Below, one piece after another: positions 16,857-24,975 of a stretch of DNA of 64,000 bases (the first letter of the stretch is position 1; each line of letters begins with the position of its first letter). Both the position numbers and the translations under genes were made by a program. Source of the stretch: Ornithinibacter aureus (GTDB taxonomy: Bacteria > Actinomycetota > Actinomycetes > Actinomycetales > Dermatophilaceae). The notes below the pieces were generated by a model, which had not been told where the DNA came from, searched no databases, and saw only the letters and a program-made list of their open reading frames with translations. The stretch covers positions 2,108,001 to 2,172,000 of the forward strand of contig NZ_VMSB01000001.1 of NCBI RefSeq assembly GCF_009858245.1, written 5' to 3'.

Positions 16857-18086
16857 TCACGCGGTGGTGCCCGGCTCGAGCCGGGCACCCGCAGGCACCG
16901 TGACGCCTCGGCCGATGACCGAGTCGCGCCCCACCACGGCGATGTGGTCATCGTGCGCCCGCGTGGCCCGGGTCGCCTGACCCACGCGCGCCCCGGCCTC
17001 GACCCGCACACCCTCATCGAGGATCGCGGTCACGACCCGAGCGTCACGCGAGACGCGAACACCGGCCAGCAGCACGGCATCCTCGACCACCGCTCCCGGC
17101 TCGACCACGACGCCGGGCCCGAGGACACTGCGCCGCACCGTCCCCTTGACGCGGCACCCGGCGCTCAGCACGACGTCCTCGAGCACGGCACCCGTGTCGA
17201 CCCGTGACGCGGGCAGTTCGGGCCACCGGGTGAGCAGCGGCCAGTCCGGGCGGTCAAGCACGTCGACGCGCCCGGCCAGCAGGTCGCGGTGGGCCGACAG
17301 GTACGCGGCAGGGGCGCCCAGGTCTGCCCAGTACCCCTCGTGCGGCCAGGCGTGCACGACACCGTCGCGGATCATGCGCGGCAGCAGGTGCTCGCCGAAG
17401 TCGCCGATACCGGTGTTGCCGTCATCGGTGTGCGACAACTCGCGGCGCAGGTCCTCAAGGGTGGCGAGCAGCACGGTCGGGTCGTAGACGAAGACCTCCG
17501 CCGCGATCGTCGTGCCGCTCGGGCGCTCCGGCTTGTAGTCCAGCCGCGCGACGCGCGAGCCCCGACCGATGGTGATGACGGCCTTGTCGGCCGCCTGGGT
17601 CAGCGACACCTCGGTCGTGACGACCGTGCAGTGCGAGCCGCGCTCCAAGTGAGCGGCCACGACCGGGCGCAGGTCGAGTGCCAGCACCTGGTCGGTGCTC
17701 ATCACGACGACGGCGTCCGGGGCGAACTCGCGGATCGCGTCGGAGAACCGGTGCAGGTCGTCGCCGTTGCCGTTGGAGAAGCCGTCCTGGGCCGCCGATC
17801 CCCCACCCTGCTGCGGCATCAGCCAGCGCAGGCCCCCGCGGGTGCGGTCGAGGTCCCACGGCCGACCGGACGCGAGGTGGTGGTGCAGCGACCCGGCCTG
17901 GTACTGCACCGACAGCCAGACGTCGGAGATTCCGCTGTGGGCGCAGTTGGTCAGGGCGACGTCGATCAGCTGGAACGACCCGGCGAACGACAGGGCCGGC
18001 TTGGCCCGCTCACGCGTTAGCACGTCGAGCCTGGACCCCTGACCACCCGCCTGGACGACGGCCAGGACCCGCGGGTTCGTGCGCAT
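16857..18086 (-). CDS. GlgC-like sugar-nucleotide pyrophosphorylase
   Basis: A 409-residue enzyme with an N-terminal nucleotidyltransferase domain (VVQAGGQGSRLDVLT, RAKPALSFAGSFQLIDVALTN, then GIGDFGEHLLPRMI and YWADLGAP) and a C-terminal left-handed beta-helix of hexapeptide repeats (about residues 285-409). The arrangement is that of glucose-1-phosphate adenylyltransferase, which makes ADP-glucose for glycogen. The usual opening LAGGxGxRLxPLT is altered here (VLT in place of PLT), so a different sugar or nucleotide is possible and no symbol is given. ATG 18086 is 51 bp from the divergent enoyl-reductase-like gene, so the two share a promoter region. Confidence 0.8.
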   Translation of the reverse strand: MRTNPRVLAVVQAGGQGSRLDVLTRERAKPALSFAGSFQLIDVALTNCAHSGISDVWLSVQYQAGSLHHHLASGRPWDLDRTRGGLRWLMPQQGGGSAAQDGFSNGNGDDLHRFSDAIREFAPDAVVVMSTDQVLALDLRPVVAAHLERGSHCTVVTTEVSLTQAADKAVITIGRGSRVARLDYKPERPSGTTIAAEVFVYDPTVLLATLEDLRRELSHTDDGNTGIGDFGEHLLPRMIRDGVVHAWPHEGYWADLGAPAAYLSAHRDLLAGRVDVLDRPDWPLLTRWPELPASRVDTGAVLEDVVLSAGCRVKGTVRRSVLGPGVVVEPGAVVEDAVLLAGVRVSRDARVVTAILDEGVRVEAGARVGQATRATRAHDDHIAVVGRDSVIGRGVTVPAGARLEPGTTA

Positions 18087-18137
18087 GGGTGACACTGTGC
18101 CGCATGCCGCGGCCCACGGGCGCTTTAGGGTGGGGGG

Positions 18138-19445
18138 ATGAGCGCGAGTGCACGAGAGTTCGACATCGTCCTGTTCGGCGCGACCGGTTTCGTGGGGCGC
18201 CTGACCGCTCGCCACCTCGCCGCCGAGGCCCCCGACGGGGTGCGGATCGCCCTGGCCGGTCGCTCGCAGTCACGCCTCGAGGACCTGGCGCGCGGGCTCG
18301 GGTCGCAGGCCGCCGGATGGCCGCTGCTCGTCGTCGACGCCACGAACCCGGATGCCGTGGCCGATCTCGCGCGCCGCGCCCACGTCGTCGTCACGACCGT
18401 CGGGCCGTACGTGAAGTACGGCGCGCCCCTGGCTGCCGCGTGCGCCGAGGCCGGCACGCACTACTGCGACCTCACCGGCGAGGTGCTGTTCGTGCACCGC
18501 AGCATCGCCGCCAACCACGAGACCGCGAAGCGCACCGGGGCGCGCATCGTGCACGCGTGCGGCTTCGACTCGATCCCGAGCGACTTGGGCGTGATGCTCA
18601 CTGCTCAGGCGGCCAAGGCCGACGGCGCCGACCTCGGCCGCACCCACCTGGCTGTGCGCAGCATGAAGGGCGGCTTCAGCGGCGGCACCATCGACTCGGC
18701 CCGGGTGCAGGTCGACGAGCTCAAGGCAGACCCCACCACGCGCCGCATCGTCGGCGACCCGTGGGCCCTGGCCGAGGGTCCCCGGCCCGGCAGGGACCGC
18801 ACGGTCGCGAGCGCAACCGGTGCCACGGCATCCGGGTCGTCGGGGTCCGGCGCCTCGGGGCCGGCGGCGATGCTCGCGAAGCTGGCGAAGGCGTCACCGG
18901 TCAAGCGCGATGCCGATAACGGCCACTTCACCGGCCCGTTCGTCATGGCGGCCTTCAACACGCGGATCGTCGCCCGGTCGGCGTCGCTGCTCGGGTACGG
19001 CGAGGGGTTCCGGTACGTCGAGTACTCGGACTACGGCAGCGGGCCAGCCGGAGCCGTTGCCGCGGGGATGACGTCGGTGGCCCTGGGCGCTGGGCTCGCC
19101 GGGATGGCGTTCGGGCCGACCCGGTCGCTGCTGGACCGGGTGCTGCCCAAGCCGGGCGAGGGTCCGAGCGAGGAGGCCCAGGCGGCCGGGCGGTTCCGCA
19201 TGGAGGTCACCGGCGAGGCCACCAACGGGGCTCGGTACCGCACGACGGTCGCCGCCCCCTACGACCCCGGATACAGCGGTACCGCGGTGATGCTGGGCCA
19301 GGCCGCGCTCGCCCTGCTCGAGGACGGCAACGCCCTGCCCGATGCCGCCGGGGTGCTCACCCCCGCGACGGCGATCGGGATGCCACTCGTCGAGCGACTG
19401 CGCGAGCACAAGTTCATGCTCGACACGGTTCGCCTGCCCGGCTGA
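18138..19445 (+). CDS. Trans-acting enoyl reductase / saccharopine dehydrogenase-like protein
   Basis: A 435-residue protein with an N-terminal Rossmann motif (IVLFGATGFVGRLTARHLA, residues 10-28) and the family segments VVTTVGPYVKYGAPL, CAEAGTHYCDLTGEV and ACGFDSIPSDLGV. These are diagnostic for the actinobacterial saccharopine-dehydrogenase-like group that includes the mycobacterial trans-acting enoyl reductase of phthiocerol/phenolic glycolipid synthesis. The actual substrate here is unknown; many Micrococcales have one copy without polyketide genes nearby, as here. A Gly/Ser/Ala-rich loop near residue 230 contains the GGATGCCG-type motif (ACGGCATCC, Thr-Ala-Ser). Confidence 0.85.
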   Translation: MSASAREFDIVLFGATGFVGRLTARHLAAEAPDGVRIALAGRSQSRLEDLARGLGSQAAGWPLLVVDATNPDAVADLARRAHVVVTTVGPYVKYGAPLAAACAEAGTHYCDLTGEVLFVHRSIAANHETAKRTGARIVHACGFDSIPSDLGVMLTAQAAKADGADLGRTHLAVRSMKGGFSGGTIDSARVQVDELKADPTTRRIVGDPWALAEGPRPGRDRTVASATGATASGSSGSGASGPAAMLAKLAKASPVKRDADNGHFTGPFVMAAFNTRIVARSASLLGYGEGFRYVEYSDYGSGPAGAVAAGMTSVALGAGLAGMAFGPTRSLLDRVLPKPGEGPSEEAQAAGRFRMEVTGEATNGARYRTTVAAPYDPGYSGTAVMLGQAALALLEDGNALPDAAGVLTPATAIGMPLVERLREHKFMLDTVRLPG

Positions 19446-19511
19446 AGCCGGCCGGCGGGGCCCGGCGGGCTCGGCGGGGCCCGGTGTGGCCCGGCCCAAG
19501 GGGGGCGTCCA

Positions 19512-19590
19512 CGAGCCATTGCGCGCGTGAAGCAATTCCTTGCGGCGGGCAACGACCCCTGCAGACACCCCCCATCCTCCGCCCCCTCAG
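19512..19590. repeat. Degenerate family B repeat
   Basis: The stretch has AGCCATTGCGCGCG, AAGCAATTCCTTGCGGCG and GGGCAACGACCCCTGCAG, which align with the CTTGC...GCAAGGAATCCC...GCAA..ACCCCT order of the other family B copies. It has more substitutions in the core (GCAATTCCTTGC). It precedes a family D palindrome, so this 287-bp gap is largely repeat. Confidence 0.5.
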
Positions 19591-19608
19591 CCCCTTGCCT
19601 CCGCAGCG

Positions 19609-19708
19609 CCGGGCCTGCCAACCGGCAAAGCCGACATTCGGCCGTGCCTGCGAACGGGGTCCGTGCTCGCGCACTCGGCTGATCGAGGCATTGCCGGTTG
19701 ATGGGTCC
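19609..19708. repeat. Palindromic repeat, family D copy 1
   Basis: CCGGGCCTGCCAACCGGCAA (from 19609) is answered by GGCATTGCCGGTTGATGGG (19687 on), giving an imperfect inverted repeat about 100 bp long. The left arm matches the arms of the element at 29371-29472 almost exactly (CTGCCAACCGGCAAAG). It lies just past the 3' end of the flavoprotein gene at 19733. Confidence 0.6.
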
Positions 19709-19732
19709 GCCGCACGGCGGGCGAGCACGGTG

Positions 19733-20920
19733 TCAGCGTGCGATGGCGGCGGCGATCCGCTCGGCGTCGATGCGAAGCTCGCGCAGCATCCCCGAGATCG
19801 GGTTCGTGAAGCCGGTGAACCACAGCCCCGGAGCACCCGGCGGCTCGTGGGCGCCGTGCACCACGGGCAGCCCTCGCCCGTCGAGCACCCCGAGGTCGCC
19901 GACCAGCGGCTCGAGTCCGGCGCGGTAGCCGGCGGCGACCAGCACGGCATCCGGCCGAAGCCTCGTGCCGTCGGTGAGCACCACCTCGGCGCCGTCGACG
20001 CTCTCGACGGCGGCCACGGGTTCGACGCGTCGCGTGCGGATGGCGTCGACGATCCCGACGTCCTGCACCGGAACCCGACCCACGAGCACGCGCGAGTACA
20101 GGCCCGGGTCGGCTCGCGGCATCCCGTAGGCGCTGAGGTCGGGTTCCTGGACGGCGGCCAGCCCGTGAGCCACCCGGTCGACGAGCCGGGGGGGCAGGCG
20201 ACGCACGAGGATGCCGGTGCCCTGCGCGGGCCAGCCCAACATGTCGCGGCGGATGATGTGCGGCGGCGTGCGCACGGCCAACCAGACTCGGGTGGCACCG
20301 TGCTCGGCGAGGTCGGTCGCGATCTCGGTGCCCGTGTTTCCGGTGCCGACGACGAGGACGTCACGACCGGCGTACGGGCGACCGTTGCGGTAGTCGCGGG
20401 CCAGCACGAGGTCGCCGGTGAAGCCGTCGAGCCCCGGCCAGTCGGGGGTGACCGGGGTGTGGTTGTAGCCGGTCGCGACGATCACGTGCTCAGCGGCGAG
20501 CGGGGGGCCGTCGTCGAGGTGGACCAGCCACCGAGCGTTGGTGACGGAGTCGGATGCCGTGGAGTCGCCGGCCGTGGCACCGTTGCGGTGGGATGCCGCC
20601 GTGCTGGCGCGCTCGATGCGCGTCACCGCGGTCCCGAGACGCAGCAGGATGCCGTGGTGCTCGACGTACTCCTCGAGGTACCTCACGACGTCGGCACGGG
20701 CCACCCAGCGGCCGAACCGGCGTGGGATCGGGTAGCCGGGCAGGCCCGACCAGCGCCTCGGCGTGTGCAGGTGCAACCGTTCGTAGTGGCGGCGCCACGA
20801 GCTGCCGACCTGGCTGTCGCGGTCGACGACGAGGGCCTGCACCCCACGAGCACCGAGCGCGGCCGCCGCGGCCAGCCCGCCCGGTCCGGCACCGATGACG
20901 ACGACCTGCGCTGCGCTCAT
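19733..20920 (-). CDS. FAD-dependent monooxygenase-like flavoprotein (YUC/FMO type)
   Basis: A 395-residue protein with two dinucleotide-binding motifs: VVVIGAGPGGLAAAAAL for FAD at the N-terminus and VLVVGTGNTGTEIATDLA for NADPH near residue 190. The region WRRHYERLHLHTPRRWSGLP and the ATGYNHTP motif are typical of flavin monooxygenases of the YUCCA/FMO type found widely in actinobacteria. ATG 20920 gives the family start. It probably oxygenates a small lipophilic or nitrogenous substrate; no adjacent gene reveals which. It is divergent from the PPOX-family gene at 21033. Confidence 0.85.
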   Translation of the reverse strand: MSAAQVVVIGAGPGGLAAAAALGARGVQALVVDRDSQVGSSWRRHYERLHLHTPRRWSGLPGYPIPRRFGRWVARADVVRYLEEYVEHHGILLRLGTAVTRIERASTAASHRNGATAGDSTASDSVTNARWLVHLDDGPPLAAEHVIVATGYNHTPVTPDWPGLDGFTGDLVLARDYRNGRPYAGRDVLVVGTGNTGTEIATDLAEHGATRVWLAVRTPPHIIRRDMLGWPAQGTGILVRRLPPRLVDRVAHGLAAVQEPDLSAYGMPRADPGLYSRVLVGRVPVQDVGIVDAIRTRRVEPVAAVESVDGAEVVLTDGTRLRPDAVLVAAGYRAGLEPLVGDLGVLDGRGLPVVHGAHEPPGAPGLWFTGFTNPISGMLRELRIDAERIAAAIAR

Positions 20921-21032
20921 GGGGCACCGTACCCACGGGTCACCACGCTTCGGGTGAGAACCGTCTCCCCGACGAGCCGGCTGCACCCCCGGGCCGATAG
21001 ATTTGATGCACGAACCCAGCGCAGGAGGCCCG

Positions 21033-21467
21033 ATGTCCGATCCGTCGCCCGTCACCACCCTCACCGATGACGACTGCTGGGAGATGCTCCACGCGCAAGA
21101 GTTCGGCCGCCTGGCCTTCCACCTGGCCGACGAGGTGCACCTCGTGCCGATCAACTACGCCGTCGACGCCGACCGGCGACTGGTGTTCCGCACCGCCGAG
21201 GGCAGCAAGCTGCTCGGGCTGACGATGAACGCTGACGTCGCCTTCGAGATCGACGAGTTCACCGAGGACGAGGCCACGAGCGTCGTCATCCGGGGTCGCG
21301 CCCGCCAGCTCGAGCACCACGAGGAGGCCGAGACCGAGCTGCTGCCTCTGCGCCCGTGGGTCAACACCGCGAAGTTCAACACCATCGTCATCGAGGTCGA
21401 CGAGATCACCGGGCGCAGGTTCGGGCTGACCCGCCCGTGGCTGCACATGAAGCCCCACGAGGACTGA
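21033..21467 (+). CDS. Pyridoxamine 5'-phosphate oxidase family protein
   Basis: A 144-residue split-barrel flavin/F420-binding protein. EFGRLAFHLADEVHLVPINYAVD and FRTAEGSKL mark the PPOX-like family (Rv1155-type subgroup), and the tail GRRFGLTRPWLH resembles the deazaflavin/FMN-binding end. The start at 21033 follows GCAGGAGGCCC and was preferred over in-frame ATGs at about 21003. It is followed after 9 bp by a GNAT gene and then glycerate kinase, forming a short rightward run. Confidence 0.85.
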   Translation: MSDPSPVTTLTDDDCWEMLHAQEFGRLAFHLADEVHLVPINYAVDADRRLVFRTAEGSKLLGLTMNADVAFEIDEFTEDEATSVVIRGRARQLEHHEEAETELLPLRPWVNTAKFNTIVIEVDEITGRRFGLTRPWLHMKPHED

Positions 21468-21476
21468 CCTGTCGCG

Positions 21477-21965
21477 GTGGTCATCCGTGCGATCGAGGCC
21501 AATGACTGGCCTGCCTTCTTCCCGGTCTTCCGCGACATCGTCGAGGCTGGTGAGACCTACGCCTACCCGCTCGACCTGACAGCTGAGCAGGCCTGGGGCC
21601 TGTGGGTCGAAGGGCCGCCCGGGGTGTGCGTCGTCGCGGTCGACGAGACGGGGGCCGTGCTCGGCTCGGCGAAGTCCGGGCCCAACCGGCCGGCGCGCGG
21701 GAGCCACGTGGCGACGGCATCCTTCATGGTCTCGCCCGCTGCCCGAGGCCGCGGGGTGGGTCGGCAGCTCGCCGAGTGGGTGCTCGCCTGGGCCCGCGAA
21801 CAGGGTTATGCCGCAATGCAGTTCAACGCCGTCGTCGAAACGAACACCGCCGCCGTGGCGCTGTGGAAGGACCTCGGGTTCCAGGTCATCGGAACGGTCC
21901 CCGAGGCGTTCGAGTCACGCACCCACGGCCGCGTCGGGCTGCACGTGATGCACCGGTACCTCTGA
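21477..21965 (+). CDS. GNAT family N-acetyltransferase
   Basis: A 162-residue acetyltransferase. The acetyl-CoA motif A is ASFMVSPAARGRGVGRQLAEW with the R-G-x-G-x-G pyrophosphate loop, followed by NTAAVALWKDLGF, the typical motif B. GTG 21477 is used as the start (MVIRAIEANDW). It resembles phosphinothricin/amino-acid acetyltransferase-like enzymes, but the acceptor substrate is unknown. The stop at 21963-21965 is one base before the GTG of glycerate kinase, so translation is likely coupled. Confidence 0.85.
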   Translation: MVIRAIEANDWPAFFPVFRDIVEAGETYAYPLDLTAEQAWGLWVEGPPGVCVVAVDETGAVLGSAKSGPNRPARGSHVATASFMVSPAARGRGVGRQLAEWVLAWAREQGYAAMQFNAVVETNTAAVALWKDLGFQVIGTVPEAFESRTHGRVGLHVMHRYL

Positions 21966-21966
21966 C

Positions 21967-23223
21967 GTGGGCCGACCGGCGCGCGCCCCCCGAGTGGTCG
22001 TCGCCAGCGACTCGTTCAAGGGTTCCCTGACGTCGCTGGAGGTCGGGGATGCCGTCCGCCTGGGTCTGCTCGACGTCGCGCCCCACGCTGAGGTCGTCGT
22101 CGTGCCGGTTGCCGACGGTGGAGAGGGGACCGTCGCTGCGGCCGTGGCGACTGGGTGGCACGCCGTTCCCGTGCCGGTGCACGGCCCGACCGGTGCGCCG
22201 GTGAGCGCAACGCTCGTCGTCCGAGGCACGACCGCACTCGTCGAGATGGCCGATGCCTGCGGCCTCGGTCGCTTGCCGGATGCCGTTCCGGCACCCCTCA
22301 CCGCGTCGAGCCGCGGTCTCGGCGAGGCCATTCGTGGAGCCTTGGACCTCGGGGCCGCAGAGATCGTCGTCGGGGTCGGCGGGTCGGCCAGCACTGACGG
22401 CGGCGCGGGCATGCTCGCCGCCCTGGGTGCCCGCCTGCTCGATGCCGACGGGGTCGATCTGCCCGACGGCGGGGCCGCCCTGGCTCGGCTGGCCCACCTC
22501 GACCTCAGCGGGCTCGACCCTCGCCTGGCCGGCACCCGGCTGGTCATGGCTGCCGACGTCGACAGCCCGCTGCTCGGCCCGACGGGTGCCGCGGAGGTGT
22601 TCGCGCCGCAGAAGGGCGCCACGGCATCCGACGTCACGCTGCTCGAGGCGGCCCTCGCCCACTGGGCCGACGTCGTCGAGTCACACCCCGACGTACCGAC
22701 ATCGACCAATAGGTCACTGCAGGTACGGGCAGCCGGCGTACCTGCAGTGACCTATTGGTCGATGGGGGGACGGATGCCGGGGGCCGGCGCCGCGGGAGGC
22801 GTCGGGTTCGCGCTCCTCGCGGTCCTCGGCGCCGAGCACTGCTCGGGCATCGACCTGGTGCTCGACCTCGTCGGCCTCGACGCGGCGATGGCTGCCGTGC
22901 CGGATCCCGGCGGCCCCGGCACGGGTCCGAAGTGCGCCGATCTGGTCATCACCGGCGAGGGGTCGCTCGATGCACAGACCCTGACCGGCAAGGCCGTGAA
23001 GGGTGTTGCCCAGCGTGCGGCCGGCCACGGCATCCCGGCCGTGGCGGTGTGCGGCTGCCTCGACCTCGACAGCACGTCCCTTGCCGCCATCGGCATCCGC
23101 CGGGCCTACCCGCTGTCAGACCTCGAGCCCGACCGCGGTCGTTCGATCCGCAGTGCCGCCTCGCTGCTCCGCCTCACCGCCGAACGCATCGCCGTCGACT
23201 GGCTCAGCCACCCACCGGGGTGA
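21967..23223 (+). CDS. glxK: Glycerate kinase
   Basis: A 418-residue glycerate kinase of the GarK/GlxK family, converting D-glycerate to 2- or 3-phosphoglycerate. VVASDSFKGSLTSLE opens the protein, followed by VADGGEGT, VGVGGSASTDGGAGML and GPTGAAEVFAPQKGA, which bind substrate and nucleotide, and LVITGEGSLDAQTLTGKA near the C-terminus. Between the conserved helix ending AHWADVVES and the block GAGAAGGVGFALL lie about 28 extra residues encoded by a pair of inverted family C repeats. The family's order of blocks is otherwise complete, so the enzyme may still work. It is convergent with, and overlaps by 20 bp, a hydroxypyruvate/glyoxylate reductase-like gene whose product would be glycerate. 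Confidence 0.9.
   Translation: MGRPARAPRVVVASDSFKGSLTSLEVGDAVRLGLLDVAPHAEVVVVPVADGGEGTVAAAVATGWHAVPVPVHGPTGAPVSATLVVRGTTALVEMADACGLGRLPDAVPAPLTASSRGLGEAIRGALDLGAAEIVVGVGGSASTDGGAGMLAALGARLLDADGVDLPDGGAALARLAHLDLSGLDPRLAGTRLVMAADVDSPLLGPTGAAEVFAPQKGATASDVTLLEAALAHWADVVESHPDVPTSTNRSLQVRAAGVPAVTYWSMGGRMPGAGAAGGVGFALLAVLGAEHCSGIDLVLDLVGLDAAMAAVPDPGGPGTGPKCADLVITGEGSLDAQTLTGKAVKGVAQRAAGHGIPAVAVCGCLDLDSTSLAAIGIRRAYPLSDLEPDRGRSIRSAASLLRLTAERIAVDWLSHPPG
22693..22771. repeat. Inverted pair of family C modules inside glxK
   Basis: A perfect 26-bp inverted repeat, 22701-22726 against 22738-22763, is separated by 11 bases. Each arm contains ATCGACCAATAGGTCACTGC. Each arm is the same 34-bp GTACC...GGTAC module found three times in tandem at 8309-8450. 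The element keeps the glxK frame open and codes for about 25 residues with no counterpart expected in the enzyme family. Confidence 0.92.
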
Positions 23224-24175
23224 GCGCTGGCGCCCCCGCCAGCACGGCGAGCACGTTCGCCACGGCGAGGTCGGCCATCGCGGTGCGCGTCTCCACCGTC
23301 GCCGAGCCGACGTGCGGCAGCAGCACGACGTCCTCACGCCCGAGCAGGCCGGGGTGCACCCTCGGTTCGTCCTCGAACACGTCGAGCCCCGCCCCCGCGA
23401 TCTCCCCGGCAGCCAGCGCCGCCACCAGGGCAGCCTCGTCCACGACCGGCCCCCTCGACGTGTTCACCAGGTGCGCGCCCGGCCGCATCAGCCGCAGCTC
23501 ACGCTCCCCGATGAGGTGCCGCGTGGCCGGCGTGAGCGGGCAGTGCAGCGACACGACGTCGGATGCCGTGAGCAGGGCGTCGAGGTCGACCACCCTCGCG
23601 TCGAGCTCACCCACCACGGCCGGGTCCGGCGACGACCGCCCGGACAGCAGCACCTCCATGCCGAACGCCTTCGCCCGTCGAGTCGTCGCGAGCCCGATCG
23701 CCCCGGGGCCCACGATGCCCAGGGTCTTCCCACGCAGGCCCACCCCGAGGTGAGCCGTGAGGCTCCAGCGCCACGGCGTCCCGGTCCGGACCCGCCGCTC
23801 GGCAGCGCCCAGCCCACGCGTCGACATGAGAATCAGGGACATCGCGATGTCGGCGGTGGCATCCGTCAGCACCCCCGGCGTGTTCGTGACGACCACTGCC
23901 CGCTCGCGACAGGCCGCGACGTCGAGGTTGTCGTACCCGACGGCCACGTTCGCCACGACCCGAAGGCCCGGCCCCGCGGCATCCAACACCTCGGCATCCA
24001 CGCGGTCCACGAGCATCGAGACCAGCGCATCGACCCCCGGCAGCGCGGCCAGCAACTCGCCCCGCGGCATCGGGGCGTCGACGTCGCGGAAGACGACGTC
24101 GTGGCCGGCCTCGCGAAGGCGCGCCACGGCATCCCCCACGACCTGGGCAGTGACGAGAACGCGCCCCACGGTCAC
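23204..24175 (-). CDS. D-isomer 2-hydroxyacid dehydrogenase (glyoxylate/hydroxypyruvate reductase-like)
   Basis: A 323-residue NAD(P)-dependent dehydrogenase. The Rossmann motif is LGIVGPGAIGLATTRRA, the substrate-binding segment is VGYDNLDVAACRERAV, and the catalytic trio is the Arg in VNTSRGPVVDE, the Glu in EDEPRVHPGL and the His in LLPHVGSAT. The order and length match glyoxylate/hydroxypyruvate reductases that make glycolate or glycerate. GTG 24175 overlaps the TGA of the upstream SDR gene (GTGA). The 3' ends of this gene and glycerate kinase overlap, which fits joint use of glycerate, although the genes are transcribed toward each other. Confidence 0.88.
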   Translation of the reverse strand: MTVGRVLVTAQVVGDAVARLREAGHDVVFRDVDAPMPRGELLAALPGVDALVSMLVDRVDAEVLDAAGPGLRVVANVAVGYDNLDVAACRERAVVVTNTPGVLTDATADIAMSLILMSTRGLGAAERRVRTGTPWRWSLTAHLGVGLRGKTLGIVGPGAIGLATTRRAKAFGMEVLLSGRSSPDPAVVGELDARVVDLDALLTASDVVSLHCPLTPATRHLIGERELRLMRPGAHLVNTSRGPVVDEAALVAALAAGEIAGAGLDVFEDEPRVHPGLLGREDVVLLPHVGSATVETRTAMADLAVANVLAVLAGAPALTPVGG

Positions 24176-24924
24176 ATGATCTTCCGCACCAGCGGCAGGG
24201 GCAGGTGACGCATCGCCTTGCCGAGCGGCACCCACGGCCACGCCGGCACCAGCGCGTTGGCCTTCTCCTTCTCCATGGCATCGACCATCGCGGCCACCCC
24301 GGTGCGGGTGTCGACGATGAACGGGGTCTTCGTGACCCGCTCGTTCATCTCCGAGCGGATGTAGCCCGGGTAGATCGTCGAGACGCGGATGTCCAGGTCG
24401 GGCTCACCGAGCATCTCGTTGCGCAGGCCCTCGGCGAGCGCGGCGACGCCAGCCTTCGTCGCCGCGTACGTCGTGACCGTCTTGCGCATGCCGCGCATGG
24501 CCGACACCGACGAGATCATGACGAGGTGACCCCGCTTCTGGTCGCGGAAGATCTCCATCGCAGCCTCGCACTGGGCCAGCGCGGCGACGAAGTTCGTCAT
24601 CGCGGTCTGCCGGTTCGCGTCGTACCGCCCGGTGCCGATCGGGGCGCCCTTGCCCAATCCCGCGTTGACGACGACACGGTCGATCGTCCCGAAGTCGTCG
24701 CGGAAGGCCCGGAACACCTCGAACACCTGGTCGTCGTCGGTGACGTCGAGGGCCCGCAGCTCGACGCGCCGCCCCGGGTGCTTGGCGACGATCTCGTCGC
24801 GCAGCTCCTCGAGGCGCTCGATGCGGCGGGCCGCGAGCGCGAGGTCCCAGCCGCGGTCGGCGAGCTGGCGGGCCATCTCGGCGCCCAGGCCCGAACTGGC
24901 GCCGGTGATGAGGGTGGTGGACAT
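24172..24924 (-). CDS. Short-chain dehydrogenase/reductase
   Basis: A 250-residue classical SDR. The cofactor motif is TLITGASSGLGAEMA (residues 4-18), the structural motif is VVNAGLG, and the catalytic set is the Ser in MISSVSAMRG with Y-x-x-x-K in YAATKAG. The C-terminal part (VSTIYPGYIRSEM, then a hydrophobic LPLPLVRKIM tail) is typical of actinobacterial SDRs that reduce acyl or lipid-like substrates. It lies 51 bp after the APH-like gene of the leftward acyl-CoA operon and is coupled to the hydroxyacid dehydrogenase downstream. The real substrate cannot be read from the sequence. Confidence 0.88.
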   Translation of the reverse strand: MSTTLITGASSGLGAEMARQLADRGWDLALAARRIERLEELRDEIVAKHPGRRVELRALDVTDDDQVFEVFRAFRDDFGTIDRVVVNAGLGKGAPIGTGRYDANRQTAMTNFVAALAQCEAAMEIFRDQKRGHLVMISSVSAMRGMRKTVTTYAATKAGVAALAEGLRNEMLGEPDLDIRVSTIYPGYIRSEMNERVTKTPFIVDTRTGVAAMVDAMEKEKANALVPAWPWVPLGKAMRHLPLPLVRKIM

Positions 24925-24975
24925 GTCGTGATCCTTCGGGTCAGGGCCGGGGGTGTGGCGTGGGTCAGGATGGGG

